Source: G965204755 sp965243415 (lineage in GTDB: Bacteria; Acidobacteriota; Vicinamibacteria; Marinacidobacterales; Marinacidobacteraceae). From it: a DNA stretch of 64,000 nucleotides. The notes beneath the pieces are model-generated. The model did no database searches. It had not been told where the DNA came from and saw nothing but the letters and a program-made list of their open reading frames with translations. This document shows positions 43,581-55,992 of the stretch, one piece after another (the first letter of the stretch is position 1; each line of letters begins with the position of its first letter). Position numbers and translations under genes: made by a program. Location: contig OZ251549.1 of the NCBI GenBank assembly GCA_965243415.1, positions 434,001-498,000 of the forward strand. Reading direction: 5' to 3'.

Positions 43581-44231
43581 GTGATCACGACCTCACAACT
43601 CGTTCTTGCAGCCATGGCGTCGGGCGGGAACGACGCCGCCTTCGGCCCGATCCAGATCCAGAAACTCCTCTTCCTGATCGACGCCGAAATACCGGACCTG
43701 GTTGACGGGCCACATTTCCGCTTCCGCCCGTACAAGTACGGGCCATTCGACGAGACCGTCTATACGGTCCTCGAAGACCTCGCCGACTCCTCACTTGTAG
43801 TGGCAAGTCACCGACACTTGTACCGCGCCTATGCTTTGACCCGCAACGGGCGCTCGACCGGTGATGCGGTCCTCGCCGCATTGCCTACCGACGCAACCCG
43901 ATTCATGAAGGATGCCGCCACCTGGCTGCGCTTCAGCACATTTCGACGCATCCTCTCCGTCATCTACCGCCGGTACCCCGACATGGCAGTCAACAGCGTC
44001 GTGCCACGATTGCGCGCCGTTCGGAATCGGGCAGTCCATTCCCTCACCTTCCCGTCCTTTCTTTCCGGCGTCGCTCGTCTCGCCGACCTCACCGGCTCCT
44101 TGGATCCACCATTGTACGGCGGCCCGCCCGACCAAGAGGACGCGAGAGCCATGCGCGCCGACTGGGAAGCCATCGGTGAAGATTTCGAGTGCGCACTCGC
44201 CGAATTCGCGCCCCCTGAACCGGCACGATGA
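43581..44231 (+). CDS. YwgA/Panacea-like (phage-associated/antitoxin-like) protein
   Basis: 216 residues from GTG 43581, with GAAGGAGA upstream. The N-terminal half has the pattern PIQIQKLLFLIDAEIPDLV, then FRFRPYKYGPFDETVYTVLE, reminiscent of the Panacea (SocA/DUF4065)/YwgA fold used by many antitoxins and phage-associated proteins: K-L/Q-K-L-L, then aromatic-K-Y-G-P-F. The rest is helical. Codon use is less GC-rich than the GWxTD gene 60 bp upstream. It overlaps the DUF2335 gene by 4 nt (ATGA), so the two could form a two-gene toxin-antitoxin or defence unit; that is inference. Confidence 0.62.
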   Translation: MITTSQLVLAAMASGGNDAAFGPIQIQKLLFLIDAEIPDLVDGPHFRFRPYKYGPFDETVYTVLEDLADSSLVVASHRHLYRAYALTRNGRSTGDAVLAALPTDATRFMKDAATWLRFSTFRRILSVIYRRYPDMAVNSVVPRLRAVRNRAVHSLTFPSFLSGVARLADLTGSLDPPLYGGPPDQEDARAMRADWEAIGEDFECALAEFAPPEPAR

Positions 44232-44731
44232 CAGCGACCGGAAGACCGGGCGATCATCGCCGAAGGCTGCACCGCCGGCCTGGGAACATCGAAACTCCGA
44301 AAACACCAGAGCGGAGCGTTCGAGAGGAGACACGGCTCTCGTTCCGGGAAGAGACCCACTACGAGTCTCTCATTGTCAGCCCGCTGCCCCCTCCGGAGAT
44401 CCTGAGAGCATACAAGGATGTCCAGGATGATATTCCCGAACGCATTCTGCGTCTCGTCGAAACCCAGACCGCGCACCGGCAGACGGTTGAATCACGGACA
44501 CTGGACAACACAAATCGCTTGGAAACGATCGGCCTGATCTTCGGGTTCATCGTTGTTCTTGCCGTTGTGGGGATCGGGATATACCTTCTCGCCATGGGGC
44601 GAGCGTGGTCCGGCTCGATCACGATCTTCGGAATCCTCGCAGGGGTCGCGAAACTCTATTTGAGCCAGCAGAAGAGACGGGATGCCCTGTTCGCCGTCCG
44701 GGGTCCGAGATCGTCGGGGCGCGGTGAGTGA
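44228..44731 (+). CDS. DUF2335 membrane protein
   Basis: 167 residues from ATG 44228. The central YESLIVSPLPPPEILRAYKD, PERILRLVETQTAHRQ, then two membrane helices (IGLIFGFIVVLAVVGIGIYL and a second around SITIFGILAGVAKLYL) follow the DUF2335 layout (S-x-PLPPPE...ERI...QxxHR...GxxxGF). The family's function is unknown; it recurs in accessory and prophage regions. Coupled to the YwgA/Panacea-like gene upstream; convergent with the AAA/nuclease gene. Confidence 0.75.
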   Translation: MTATGRPGDHRRRLHRRPGNIETPKTPERSVREETRLSFREETHYESLIVSPLPPPEILRAYKDVQDDIPERILRLVETQTAHRQTVESRTLDNTNRLETIGLIFGFIVVLAVVGIGIYLLAMGRAWSGSITIFGILAGVAKLYLSQQKRRDALFAVRGPRSSGRGE

Positions 44732-44955
44732 TGGACGAGACGGTGCAATCGCTTCGCTCTCTTCGCAGTCCCAAGTTCCACTCTCGCACGAAAACCGAGG
44801 CAAACGAACGACCGAGCGTGCCGCCGGCCGCGCGACCGCCTGTTGTCGAGAGGCGTATCTCGGCCGGGCCACGGACAAGGTTCGGAACCTGCGTTCCAAT
44901 CGGGAGACGAGCCGTGGCGTGCTCGGCGGCGGCGCCGCGGCGATGAAGCGGCCGG

Positions 44956-46530
44956 CTACATCCCCCAGATCGTGATCGGGGCGCCGTCCCGTTCGGTTTC
45001 CCTCCGGTAGATCTTCTCCTTCCAGGGCCGCTTCGCGCTGCGGTCGAAGATCACCAGGTGTCCGGCAACGGCGCCGCAGCGGGCCATGTAACCCGCGGTC
45101 TGTTCGATACCGCGCCGTTCGGTGGCTTCCCGGCTGCCGTGGAGCAACTTGCACTCCACGACGAACTTCTCCCATTCCCCGTCGCGCGGCCACTGCAGGA
45201 GAAGGTCGGTCCGCCCGCGGCCGGTCGCGTACTCGCGGTCCACCCGTCCTCCCCCGTTCACCACGCGGTGGCAGTACGCCTGGAGCAGCAACTGCGGGCC
45301 GGCCTCCCGGTACTCGAATCGCCCGGTCCAGTGCTCGGAGTGTTCGCGGAAGAACTCCTGGAACCGCGTCAGCAACTTCGGCAGGTCCAACCCTCCGTCC
45401 GGGGCGACATACCACCGGGTCTCCAGGTCGAGTTCTTCCTGCGCGATCCAGGTGAGTTCCCGCGGCACGACTTCCCGGTAGATCGGGTTCGCGATGCGGA
45501 CCGGACGGTCCGGCGCGATGAGACCGAGATCGCGCGCGTACTCGATGTCCCGCGCCGTGGCGCGGCTCTCGCCGCCGGTGAGCATCGGTTCGACCACCCG
45601 TCGCACCCGTTCCTCCCGCAACTTGTCCCCGAGTTGGTCCAGGTGCGTGTCCCGGCGGAGGATGAGTCGTTCCCGCGCTTCGAAGAGGTCGGCGGCGGTG
45701 ATGGGCCGGCTCCGGTCGCGCCCCGGCCGGTGGCGGAAACAGGCGTCGTACGCCAGGGCGTTCACCAACCACGGCTGTCCGCGGGTCTGTTCCCACACCG
45801 CGTCGAAGACTTCCGGCGCGAAGGCCTGGCCGGTGGCCTCGGTGTGCTGCGACAGCAGGAGGCGAATCTCCGCTTCGTCGAAGTCCCCGAGTCGCAGGGA
45901 TTCGGCCCGGATGTTGAACGGACTCCCGCCGGCGACGACCTCCTTCCCCGGCTCCAGGTGCGTCCGGTAGTCGCGCACATCGCGCACTCCGCACAGCACC
46001 ACGCTCTGCGGGAAGCCCCGCGGACGGCGCGCATACCCGGCGCGCAACTGGCGGAGCACCGACAGCAGGGTGTCGCCCACGAGCGCGTCCACCTCGTCGA
46101 GCAGCAGCACCAGCGGCTTCGGGTCGGCAGCGCACCACCGGGTCAGGAACGCGCTGAGCGCGCCGTCGGGGCCGGCGCGCTCGCGCAGGTCTGCCAGCGC
46201 GGTGAGCGGGAACCCGTCGCCGAGCAGTCGGGCTTCCTCGGCGATCTCCGACAGGATCGCCTGCATGGCGCGCCCGGTGTCTTCACGCGCCGCCTGCCCG
46301 ACTTCCAGGTTCGCATAGACGCAGCGGAGGTCCCCGGCGGCGGCGTCGTTCAACAGGTCTCTCAGGGCGAGCAGCGTCGTGGTCTTCCCGGTCTGCCGGG
46401 GCGCGTGGAGGACGAAGAAGTCGTTCTGGCCGATGAGGGTCAGGAGTTCGTCCAGGTCCAGCCGGGAGAGCGGCGGAACGCCGTAGTGCAACTCGGGCCG
46501 CATCGGTCCGGCGGTGTTGAAGTGCCGCAT
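44956..46530 (-). CDS. AAA ATPase fused to PD-(D/E)XK nuclease, copy 1
   Basis: 524 residues from ATG 46530 (MRHFNTAGPMRPELHYGV). An N-terminal STAND/AAA-like ATPase has Walker A FVLHAPRQTGKTTTLLALRD, Walker B PLVLLLDEVDALVGD and a sensor region GVRDVRDYRTHLEPGKE. A helical middle (EQTRGQPWLVNALAYDACF) leads to a C-terminal nuclease-like domain: Asp in GRGRTDLLLQW, E-x-K in EKFVVECKLLHGSREATER, and GIEQTAGYMARCGA. This architecture (AAA plus DUF1703-type nuclease) is frequent in defence and mobile islands. A close paralogue in the same orientation lies at 55993-57570, bracketing about 9.5 kb. Confidence 0.85.
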   Translation of the reverse strand: MRHFNTAGPMRPELHYGVPPLSRLDLDELLTLIGQNDFFVLHAPRQTGKTTTLLALRDLLNDAAAGDLRCVYANLEVGQAAREDTGRAMQAILSEIAEEARLLGDGFPLTALADLRERAGPDGALSAFLTRWCAADPKPLVLLLDEVDALVGDTLLSVLRQLRAGYARRPRGFPQSVVLCGVRDVRDYRTHLEPGKEVVAGGSPFNIRAESLRLGDFDEAEIRLLLSQHTEATGQAFAPEVFDAVWEQTRGQPWLVNALAYDACFRHRPGRDRSRPITAADLFEARERLILRRDTHLDQLGDKLREERVRRVVEPMLTGGESRATARDIEYARDLGLIAPDRPVRIANPIYREVVPRELTWIAQEELDLETRWYVAPDGGLDLPKLLTRFQEFFREHSEHWTGRFEYREAGPQLLLQAYCHRVVNGGGRVDREYATGRGRTDLLLQWPRDGEWEKFVVECKLLHGSREATERRGIEQTAGYMARCGAVAGHLVIFDRSAKRPWKEKIYRRETERDGAPITIWGM

Positions 46531-46741
46531 GTCCGCCGCCGATTATCGCGCCCAACCGGAATACGGCTCGCCGCGTCTCTCGAACCCGGCCCGACCCGTC
46601 TCCCCGACGGCCGCGCGACACCGGCCCGAGGAGACGCGCCCGCGACGCGGACACGCCTCCGGCGGAGGCCGGACCGAACGGTCTTCCGCCCCGTTCGGCG
46701 ACGATTCGCCCGGCGGCGAGGCAACCGGACGGGGGCCGGCG

Positions 46742-48010
46742 CTACTCCGACGGGTGGCGGACGGTTTTCTTCCCGGTGCTTTTCTTCCGGGCGGCCTTCT
46801 TGCGCGGGACCCTCCGGACTTCCGTTTTCCCGGCGGCCTTCTTCCGGGCGGCTTTCTTCCGGGACACCTTCCGCCGGACGGTTTTCTTCCGCGCTGCCTT
46901 CTTCCGGACGGTCTCCCGGGGAACGGCCCAACGCCGGGATGCCCGCTTCCGGACGACCTTCTTCCGGACGGCTTTCTTCGTAGCGACCTTCGTCCGGGCC
47001 GCCTTCTTCCGCGTCGCCTGCTTGCGCGCGGCGGTCTTTCGCGTCACCTTCTTCCGCGTGGCGGTCTTCCGGGTCGCTTTCTTCCGCGTGGCGGTCGCGC
47101 CGAGGTAGCCGACTTTCTTCCGCGCGGCGGCCTTGCGCGCCACCCTGCGCACGACCTTCCTGCGAGTCACCTTCTTCCGGACCGCCTTCTTCCGGACAGC
47201 GCTGCGAACGGCCGGGCGACGGGTCGCTTTCCGGCGGGACACCTTCTTCCGGCTCGACTTCTTCTCCACCGGGCGCGCCGGCGGCGGGGCCTCGTCCTCC
47301 AGCGTGATGCCGAACAGGTCCGAGAGATCCTCGCCGAACAGGTCGTCGTCCGCCCCCGCCGCCGCGGCCGGCTCGGCGAGCGTGGACACCAGGTCGGTCG
47401 GATCTACCCCGCGCAGTCGGAACAACTGCTCCGGGTCGGAGTCCAGCCGCACGCCGACCCCGTACAGGACGGCCGCCACATGCTTGCACATGGCCGCCCA
47501 GTCGGGGCAGGAACAGCCGAGTTCGATCTCCTTCGGCGTCGGGAACAGCCCGTCGCCCGGACGGGTCACGATCTCCATGACCCGGCGCGGCGGTTTCCCC
47601 TCGAGCAACTCCACCAGCGATTCGATCTCGCCGGCGCACTCGCGCCGAATGGACTCCCAGTGTTCCTCCGGCACCGGACCGATGCGGATCGCGACCTCGT
47701 AGAGGCTGCTCCCGCTCACCAGGGCGTGGATCGCCCCGGCGTCCATCTCCAGGTGGATCACCGAGCCGTGGCGCACATAGGATCGCCCCCGGGGCATCCG
47801 GTTCGCGTAGTCGCTGTACTGCAGCAGGTTCCGGCACCAGGCCTTCCCCCAGAAGGTCGTCGTGATGAGGCGCGCGGTGACCGGCTCCACCGGGGTCATC
47901 TCCCGGCCTTCTTCGCCGAGCCGCTGCTTCGCCCGGCGGGCGCGCGCCCCGACTTCGTCGGCGGTCGGCTGGGCGAACCGGCTCCAGTCGTCGTAGCCGT
48001 AGCGCGGCAT
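46742..48010 (-). CDS. SWIM zinc-finger protein with histone-like basic tail
   Basis: 422 residues from ATG 48010. Residues about 1-200 form a folded part with a SWIM finger: CSCPDWAAMCKHVAAVLYG gives C-x-C...C-x-H. Residues from about 250 on are almost only Lys/Arg/Ala/Thr/Val in repeated RKKAxRKKxxRKx units, like histone H1/AlgP-type tails, which bind DNA without sequence preference. It lies 43 bp downstream of the SNF2 gene on the same strand. SWIM plus SNF2 pairs (for example YwqB/YwqA in Bacillus) are widespread; a role in DNA transactions is likely. Confidence 0.88.
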   Translation of the reverse strand: MPRYGYDDWSRFAQPTADEVGARARRAKQRLGEEGREMTPVEPVTARLITTTFWGKAWCRNLLQYSDYANRMPRGRSYVRHGSVIHLEMDAGAIHALVSGSSLYEVAIRIGPVPEEHWESIRRECAGEIESLVELLEGKPPRRVMEIVTRPGDGLFPTPKEIELGCSCPDWAAMCKHVAAVLYGVGVRLDSDPEQLFRLRGVDPTDLVSTLAEPAAAAGADDDLFGEDLSDLFGITLEDEAPPPARPVEKKSSRKKVSRRKATRRPAVRSAVRKKAVRKKVTRRKVVRRVARKAAARKKVGYLGATATRKKATRKTATRKKVTRKTAARKQATRKKAARTKVATKKAVRKKVVRKRASRRWAVPRETVRKKAARKKTVRRKVSRKKAARKKAAGKTEVRRVPRKKAARKKSTGKKTVRHPSE

Positions 48011-48053
48011 GTCTCGAATCCCGGTCGAATCCCCGACGAATCCCCGCCCCGGC

Positions 48054-50906
48054 TCAGGCGGCGTCCGCCTCGACCGCGCTGTCGAGGTCGAGGGACACCA
48101 GGTCCAGCAACTCGTCGTCGCCCAGTTCGGTCAGCGCCGCGCCTTCGCCGGACGACAGCACTTCCCCGGAGATCTCCCGCTTGTCCAGGATCATCTGGTG
48201 GATGCGTTCTTCGAGCGTTCCCCGGCAGACGAACTTGTGCACCAGCACGTTCCGGTGCTGGCCGATGCGGTAGGCCCGGTCGGTCGCCTGGTCCTCCACC
48301 GCCGGGTTCCACCAGCGGTCGAAGTGGATCACATGCGACGCCGCGGTCAGGTTCAGGCCGACGCCGCCGGCCTTCAGGGAGAGCGCCAGGAACGGGATCC
48401 CCTCGTCGTGCTGGAACTGCTCCACGATCCGCGCGCGCTTCTTCACCGGCGTTCCCCCGTGGAGCACCAGTCCCTGCCCGCCGAACACGCTGTCCAGGAA
48501 GCGGGCCAGCGGTTCGGTGAGCGCCCGGAACTGGGTGAAGACCAACGCCTTCTGCTGGCGCGACGCCACCGATTCGCAGATCTCCCGCAGCCGTTCGAAC
48601 TTGCCGCTCCCCTTCGGGTCGAAGTCGTGGTCGCCGAGCCACTGCGACGGGTGGTTGCAGATCTGCTTGAAGCGCATGAGGAACTGCAGGACCAGCCCGC
48701 GCCGGTCGATCCCCTGCGCGGTTTCCAGCCGCTGTTTCATCTCCTCGACCGACTCGCCGTAGAGCGCAGCCTGCATCCGGCTCAGCGAGCACCAGGCGTT
48801 CACTTCGGTCTTGTCCGGGAGATCGGAAACGATGCTCTCGTCGGTCTTCAGCCGGCGCAGGATGTACGGGCGCACCAGCCGCCGCAGCGGCCGGTAGCCG
48901 TGTTCCCGATCGCGGGCCATCGCGGCGCAGCGGCGGCGGAACCCCCTTTCCGCGCCCAGCAGACCGGGGCTCAGGAAGTCGAACAGCGACCACAGGTCGG
49001 TGAGCCGGTTCTCGATGGGAGTCCCGGTCAGCGCCAGTTTCCAGCCGGCCTTCAGCGACTTCACCGCGCGGGTCTGCTTCGCCGCCGGGTTCTTGATCGC
49101 CTGCGCTTCGTCGAGCACCACCGTGCGCCAGGTCCGCCGCCGCAGCGCCTCGTTCCGCAGCACGGTGCCGTAGGTGGTGAGCACCACATCCCGGCCCCGC
49201 AGGCGCCGCCCGTCCAGTTTTGCCAACTGCACCGAGGGGATCCGCGAAGGGTGCGCCACCAGGAATCGCAGGTCGGGCGCGAACCGCTCCGCCTCCCGCC
49301 GCCAGTTCTCCAGCAGCGAAGCCGGAGCGACGAGCAGGTCCGGCCCGGGGTCGCCGCCGGCCTTCGCCACCAGGAGCGCCGCCAGCGCCTGCACCGTCTT
49401 GCCGAGTCCCATGTCGTCGGCCAGGCAGCCGCCCAGCCGCAGCGTCCGCAGCGCCAGCAGCCAGCCGACGCCCCGCTCCTGGTAGGGACGGAGCACGGCG
49501 TGGAGCCCGGCCTCCCGGGCGGCCTCCCCGGCCGGCGGCGCCTCCCGCAGCGCTTCCAGCCGTTTCCGGAGCCAGTCCCCGGCCACCACCTGCGACCAGC
49601 CGGCGACCTGCGCCCCGTCGAGGTCGTCCCCGCCGAGACCTTCGCCGGGGGTGTCCACCCCGGCCAGCAGGCGCATCGCCTCGGCGAAGTCCAGCCCGTC
49701 GCTCTCGACCCGTTCGGCGACCCGGTCCCAGGCGGCGAGCACTTCCCGGAGCCGCTCGGAATCCACCTCCACCCATCGGCCCCGGATGAGTTGGAGACCG
49801 TCGGTTCCGCGGAGCAGTTCCCGGGCCTCCGCGGCGGTGAGCCGCTCGCCGCCGAGCGTCAGTTCGAGGTCGAAGTCGAGCAGCGCGTCCACCCCCAGCC
49901 GGGAGGCCGGGCGCTGGCCGACGGTCACCTGCACCTGCGGGCGCGGATGGCTCTTCCGCTTCCACCAGTCGGGAGCGGAAACGACGAGGCCGGCCTGTTC
50001 GTAGATGTCCGTCTCGCGCAGGAAGGCGAGCGCCTGCTTCGAAGTCCAGTAGATCGGTTGTGCGTAGATGGCCCCGGACGAGATCAACTGCCGCAGGAAT
50101 TCGCTCTCCTCGGACGCCCGGTGGAGCGGGGCCAGCAGGTTCCACAACTTGCGCTTGTCCCCCCGGCCGGCGAACACGGCCTGCGCCTGGCGGAGCGGCC
50201 GATGCCTCGGCTCGGCCTTCCCGGCGATCCGGTCCACATAGGTGGCGAGGAAGGCGAAGGGACGCTCCGGGTCGCGCCGGTTCTCGGCGAGGTGCAGCCA
50301 GACCCGGCCGACGGCGTTCCAGTGCTCGTTCTGCTGCCGCAGCCAGGGTCCCGCGCCGCCCTCGGTGGCCCGGCCGCGCTCCGCCAGGACCTCGACGAGT
50401 TCCGTCCACAACTGCCGCAGCAGCGCCGGCGAGACGGTCTCCGCCCCCACCATCGGCGGGGCGGCGAAGGCGTGCTCGTAGAGCCAGGCGCGGTCCGGTT
50501 CCGGCTCGGCCGGCGCTTCCGGGTCCTGCGGGTCGAGCGCCGCGCAGGCCGCCGCCGCGAAGTTCGTCCCGAAATCCCGCCACCAGCCGAGGGTCGGATG
50601 GAGTTCCGTCCGTGGGTGCGCCGCGCCCAGGTGGAGGATCCCGGCGGCCCGGCTCTCGGCGAACGCGGCGGTGATGGCGTCGGCGGCTGCGCCGGCGAGT
50701 TCCGGGCCGGTCTCGTCCGCGACGGTCCGGAGCACCACCCCGCCCCCCGGGGTCAGGCCGGCGACCAGCGCTCCTTCCTCCGGCGGCCCCTCGACCCCCT
50801 CCGGCGCCCCCGGCTCCGCGACGCCGAACCGGCCCGCGTCCCCGTCCGCCGGCCGCCGGACCTCGCCTCCCGCCGCCGAGACCGCGGCGCCCCCGGAACG
50901 ATGCAA
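48054..50906 (-). CDS. SNF2-family DEAD/DEAH helicase
   Basis: About 950 residues from TTG 50906; the start is uncertain because the first about 60 residues are low complexity. The N-terminal half is the variable SNF2-associated region. The motor follows: RPYQERGVGWLLALRTLRLG, motif I LADDMGLGKTVQALAALL, motif II VVLDEAQAIKNP, ALTGTPIENRLTDLWSL, LRRLKTDESIVSDLPDK, KALVFTQFRALTEPLARFL, and motifs V-VI LSLKAGGVGLNLTAASHVIH and DQATDRAYRIGQ. It is probably an ATP-dependent DNA translocase working with the SWIM protein encoded downstream. Confidence 0.93.
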   Translation of the reverse strand: MHRSGGAAVSAAGGEVRRPADGDAGRFGVAEPGAPEGVEGPPEEGALVAGLTPGGGVVLRTVADETGPELAGAAADAITAAFAESRAAGILHLGAAHPRTELHPTLGWWRDFGTNFAAAACAALDPQDPEAPAEPEPDRAWLYEHAFAAPPMVGAETVSPALLRQLWTELVEVLAERGRATEGGAGPWLRQQNEHWNAVGRVWLHLAENRRDPERPFAFLATYVDRIAGKAEPRHRPLRQAQAVFAGRGDKRKLWNLLAPLHRASEESEFLRQLISSGAIYAQPIYWTSKQALAFLRETDIYEQAGLVVSAPDWWKRKSHPRPQVQVTVGQRPASRLGVDALLDFDLELTLGGERLTAAEARELLRGTDGLQLIRGRWVEVDSERLREVLAAWDRVAERVESDGLDFAEAMRLLAGVDTPGEGLGGDDLDGAQVAGWSQVVAGDWLRKRLEALREAPPAGEAAREAGLHAVLRPYQERGVGWLLALRTLRLGGCLADDMGLGKTVQALAALLVAKAGGDPGPDLLVAPASLLENWRREAERFAPDLRFLVAHPSRIPSVQLAKLDGRRLRGRDVVLTTYGTVLRNEALRRRTWRTVVLDEAQAIKNPAAKQTRAVKSLKAGWKLALTGTPIENRLTDLWSLFDFLSPGLLGAERGFRRRCAAMARDREHGYRPLRRLVRPYILRRLKTDESIVSDLPDKTEVNAWCSLSRMQAALYGESVEEMKQRLETAQGIDRRGLVLQFLMRFKQICNHPSQWLGDHDFDPKGSGKFERLREICESVASRQQKALVFTQFRALTEPLARFLDSVFGGQGLVLHGGTPVKKRARIVEQFQHDEGIPFLALSLKAGGVGLNLTAASHVIHFDRWWNPAVEDQATDRAYRIGQHRNVLVHKFVCRGTLEERIHQMILDKREISGEVLSSGEGAALTELGDDELLDLVSLDLDSAVEADAA

Positions 50907-51151
50907 GATCGGGGGATTTTCCTACAACAGCCGCGCCGGAGGAACCCGTCCGGGCACGGCGCGCTTCGCCCCCGGGAGCCCCCCGGCGCCCCTCGCCGGG
51001 CGCCCGACCCCGCCGCCCGCCCGGCGAGACCGTTCCGCTTGAACTGGAGCCGCGATAATCCCGGCGTCCGCGTGTCCCAGACCCTCGATCCGGCCGGCGC
51101 GCCGCTTCGGCCCGCCGGCGAGCCCGCCTCGCCGGTACGGAGCAGATTGGC

Positions 51152-51623
51152 GTGTCGGGTGGGTCCTCCGACGCCTGGGAGGAGGCTTTCGGCGACCTCG
51201 ACGAAATCGCTCGCGGCGTCGAGGTGTACGGACCGACCCCGGGAGAGAAAACGCTCGGCGCCTCGAAGTCCCTGCTGTCCCGGTTCGCCGGCCACGGACT
51301 CCCGGCCCCGCTCGTGGCTGAGGTCGAAGGTCGGGGCATCGCCATCGAGTTCCCCGGGGCCGGGGAACGAACCAGGCTCTCGTTCGTGGTCGGGGCCGGC
51401 GGTTCCGTCGCCTACTACGAATCTCAGCGACGGACACCCGGACCGCCAACGGTTCCCGGAGGTCGCTGCCGCCGTGTCGGCAGTCTGGCCCTCGTGCTTC
51501 CGGCGCGCCGGCCTTCTTCCTCGTCCCGACCGAACGACGGACCCCGAACCTCCCGGGCCGACCGTGATTCGAGAGGACGACCGTGGCCGTGTCGCTTTCG
51601 GTAGAGTCCCGCCTCCGCTGTGA
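51152..51623 (+). pseudogene. Unidentified small protein, probably frameshifted
   Basis: From GTG 51152 the frame reads MSGGSSDAWEEAFGDLDEIA, KSLLSRFAGHGLPAPLVAEV, ERTRLSFVVGAGGSVAYYES with good coding character up to about 51420. It then turns into Arg/Pro-rich nonsense ending at 51604. In the +1 frame from about 51421 the coding character resumes (DRQRFPEVAAAVSAVW, TVIREDDRGRVAFGRV) and ends at 51623. A one-base insertion or two-base deletion near 51420 would join them into an about 157-residue protein. The family is not recognised. Could be a sequencing error or a real lesion. Confidence 0.45.
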
Positions 51624-51749
51624 ACGGTCGCCCGTCCTCGACACACCATCCCGACGGTGCCCATTCCAAGTGCGTCCCCGGTCGCGGCGCCCGGGTGCGC
51701 GACGCCCCACCCGGTGGATCGCAGGCAATCCCGGAGGCAGTGATTCGCG

Positions 51750-52160
51750 ATGAACACTGACCGGAATCCGGCGCCTTTCACTGAGGGGCTGATCGGCCCC
51801 CGGTCCGACCTGGCGGATGTCGTCAGGGTGCTCGACGAAGCGAAGGCAGAGGCGGAGGAAAATGCCTGGCCGTTGCCGTCGCTCCAGGCGCATCGCAGTG
51901 CTCGGTCTCTGCTTCTCCGGATGATCCCTTTCCTGACCAGTCCGCTCTGTGTCTATCCGCTCTTCGACGGCGAGATCGCGATCGAGGCGATCGTTGCGTC
52001 CCGAGACTCCGTCCTCCTCAGTTGCGAGCCGGACGGTACCGTCCTGTGTCTGGTCGACATCCATCGGCGGAATCGCCACGCGAAGTACGAGACCGCTGAC
52101 CCATTGCCGGACGAATTTCTTCGGGGCGCCCTGTCGGAACTGAACGAGGTCGAAGCGTAA
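51750..52160 (+). CDS. Hypothetical protein upstream of the methylase operon
   Basis: 136 residues from ATG 51750. It is an alpha/beta-looking protein (LADVVRVLDEAKAEAEENAW, VYPLFDGEIAIEAIVASRDS, TVLCLVDIHRRNRHAKYETA) with no motif I know. Lower GC than most of the window. It is 5 bp ahead of the next small membrane-protein gene and likely the first gene of the operon leading into the DUF1156 methylase. Confidence 0.6.
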   Translation: MNTDRNPAPFTEGLIGPRSDLADVVRVLDEAKAEAEENAWPLPSLQAHRSARSLLLRMIPFLTSPLCVYPLFDGEIAIEAIVASRDSVLLSCEPDGTVLCLVDIHRRNRHAKYETADPLPDEFLRGALSELNEVEA

Positions 52161-52165
52161 ATCCA

Positions 52166-52632
52166 ATGGACTTGGTCACTCAGGCAATCCTCCCTGTCCT
52201 CGTCGGCATTGTCGTCTGGTTCATCACTTCCCGAACCGAGGCACTCCGTCGGGAACGAGAGAGGCTTCATGACGAGCGAAGCAGAGTCTATCTGCGACTC
52301 CTGGAGCCGTATTTCCGCATCCTCGGCGGCAAGAGCACGGAAAAGGACATCAGGACAGTCGTTCGTCAGATGGGCTCTGCAGAGTACCGAACGGCGATCT
52401 ACGAACTTATACTGGTGGGGTCTGACGATGTCGTCCGAACATTGAATGACTTCATGCAGAGGAACTATCGATCGGAACGGGAGGGTTCCGGCGTTTCTGC
52501 AAATGAACTCATCACGATGTGGGGTGGTGTACTATTGGCGATTCGCCGCGATCTTCGAAACAACAAAACCAAGTTGACGGAGATCGACATGCTTCGGTAC
52601 TCCATCAAGGACATCGACGACTTCGCCTCGCC

Positions 52633-52636
<4 letters not shown>
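52166..52636 (+). CDS. Small membrane-anchored protein coupled to the methylase
   Basis: 156 residues from ATG 52166. One N-terminal membrane helix (QAILPVLVGIVVWFITS) is followed by a charged, helical cytoplasmic domain (EALRRERERLHDERSRVYLR, FMQRNYRSEREGSG, RRDLRNNKTKLTEIDMLRYS). I do not recognise the family; similar membrane-anchored helical proteins occur in defence islands. Its stop overlaps the methylase start (ATGA), so it is made together with the methylase. Confidence 0.65.
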
Positions 52637-55546
<2,910 letters not shown>

Positions 55547-55603
55547 CGACGAGCCGAATGAGGATCGGCGTGTTCGAGTGGGCTGTTGAGTAGTCGCCTC
55601 AGC

Positions 55604-55870
55604 TCACAGCAGGGCCGCCCACAGCATGACCCCGACATTCACCACGGTCAGAGCCGCGATGAGAATCGTCAGCCGGGCGATCCACTTGGTCATCCGCTCC
55701 ATGCTCTCGGCCGTAAGCTGCTGACTCTCGGCGAGTCTCTTCAGGTCGCGATGGCGCAGTTCGGCCAAGTAGAAGTTGACCCCGACAGCCGTGTTCCGTG
55801 CTTGCAAATCATGGCACTCAACGAGTTCTTCGTCGGAGAGAGTCTTCAACTGCTGCCAAGTGAAGGACAT
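55604..55870 (-). CDS. Small tail-anchored membrane protein
   Basis: 88 residues from ATG 55870, with GGAGG 9 nt upstream. The N-terminal helices (WQQLKTLSDEELVECHDLQA, VNFYLAELRHRDLKRLAES) end in a single C-terminal membrane helix (LTILIAALTVVNVGVMLWAA). Function unknown. It sits with the AAA/nuclease gene on the minus strand, inserted between the DUF1156 and DUF499 genes. Confidence 0.6.
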   Translation of the reverse strand: MSFTWQQLKTLSDEELVECHDLQARNTAVGVNFYLAELRHRDLKRLAESQQLTAESMERMTKWIARLTILIAALTVVNVGVMLWAALL

Positions 55871-55992
55871 CGGGATTGCCTCCTGCTGCTGGATGGTGGT
55901 GGGAGGGTTCGGGTGAGTGTAGTGAACGCAGAGCGAATTCGCCTCTCGACATCCGGGCAGCGGGAACGTCCCGGAGACTGCCCGCAGCGGCG

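Noticed and set aside
44682..44975. Small plus-strand ORFs between DUF2335 and the AAA/nuclease gene
   Set aside because: No ribosome site, no homology that I recognise, Arg/Pro-rich, and antisense to the gene end.
46776..47108. A plus-strand ORF rich in Phe/Arg opposite the SWIM gene tail
   Set aside because: It is the antisense of Lys/Arg-rich repeats, which read as Phe/Leu/Ala runs on the other strand.
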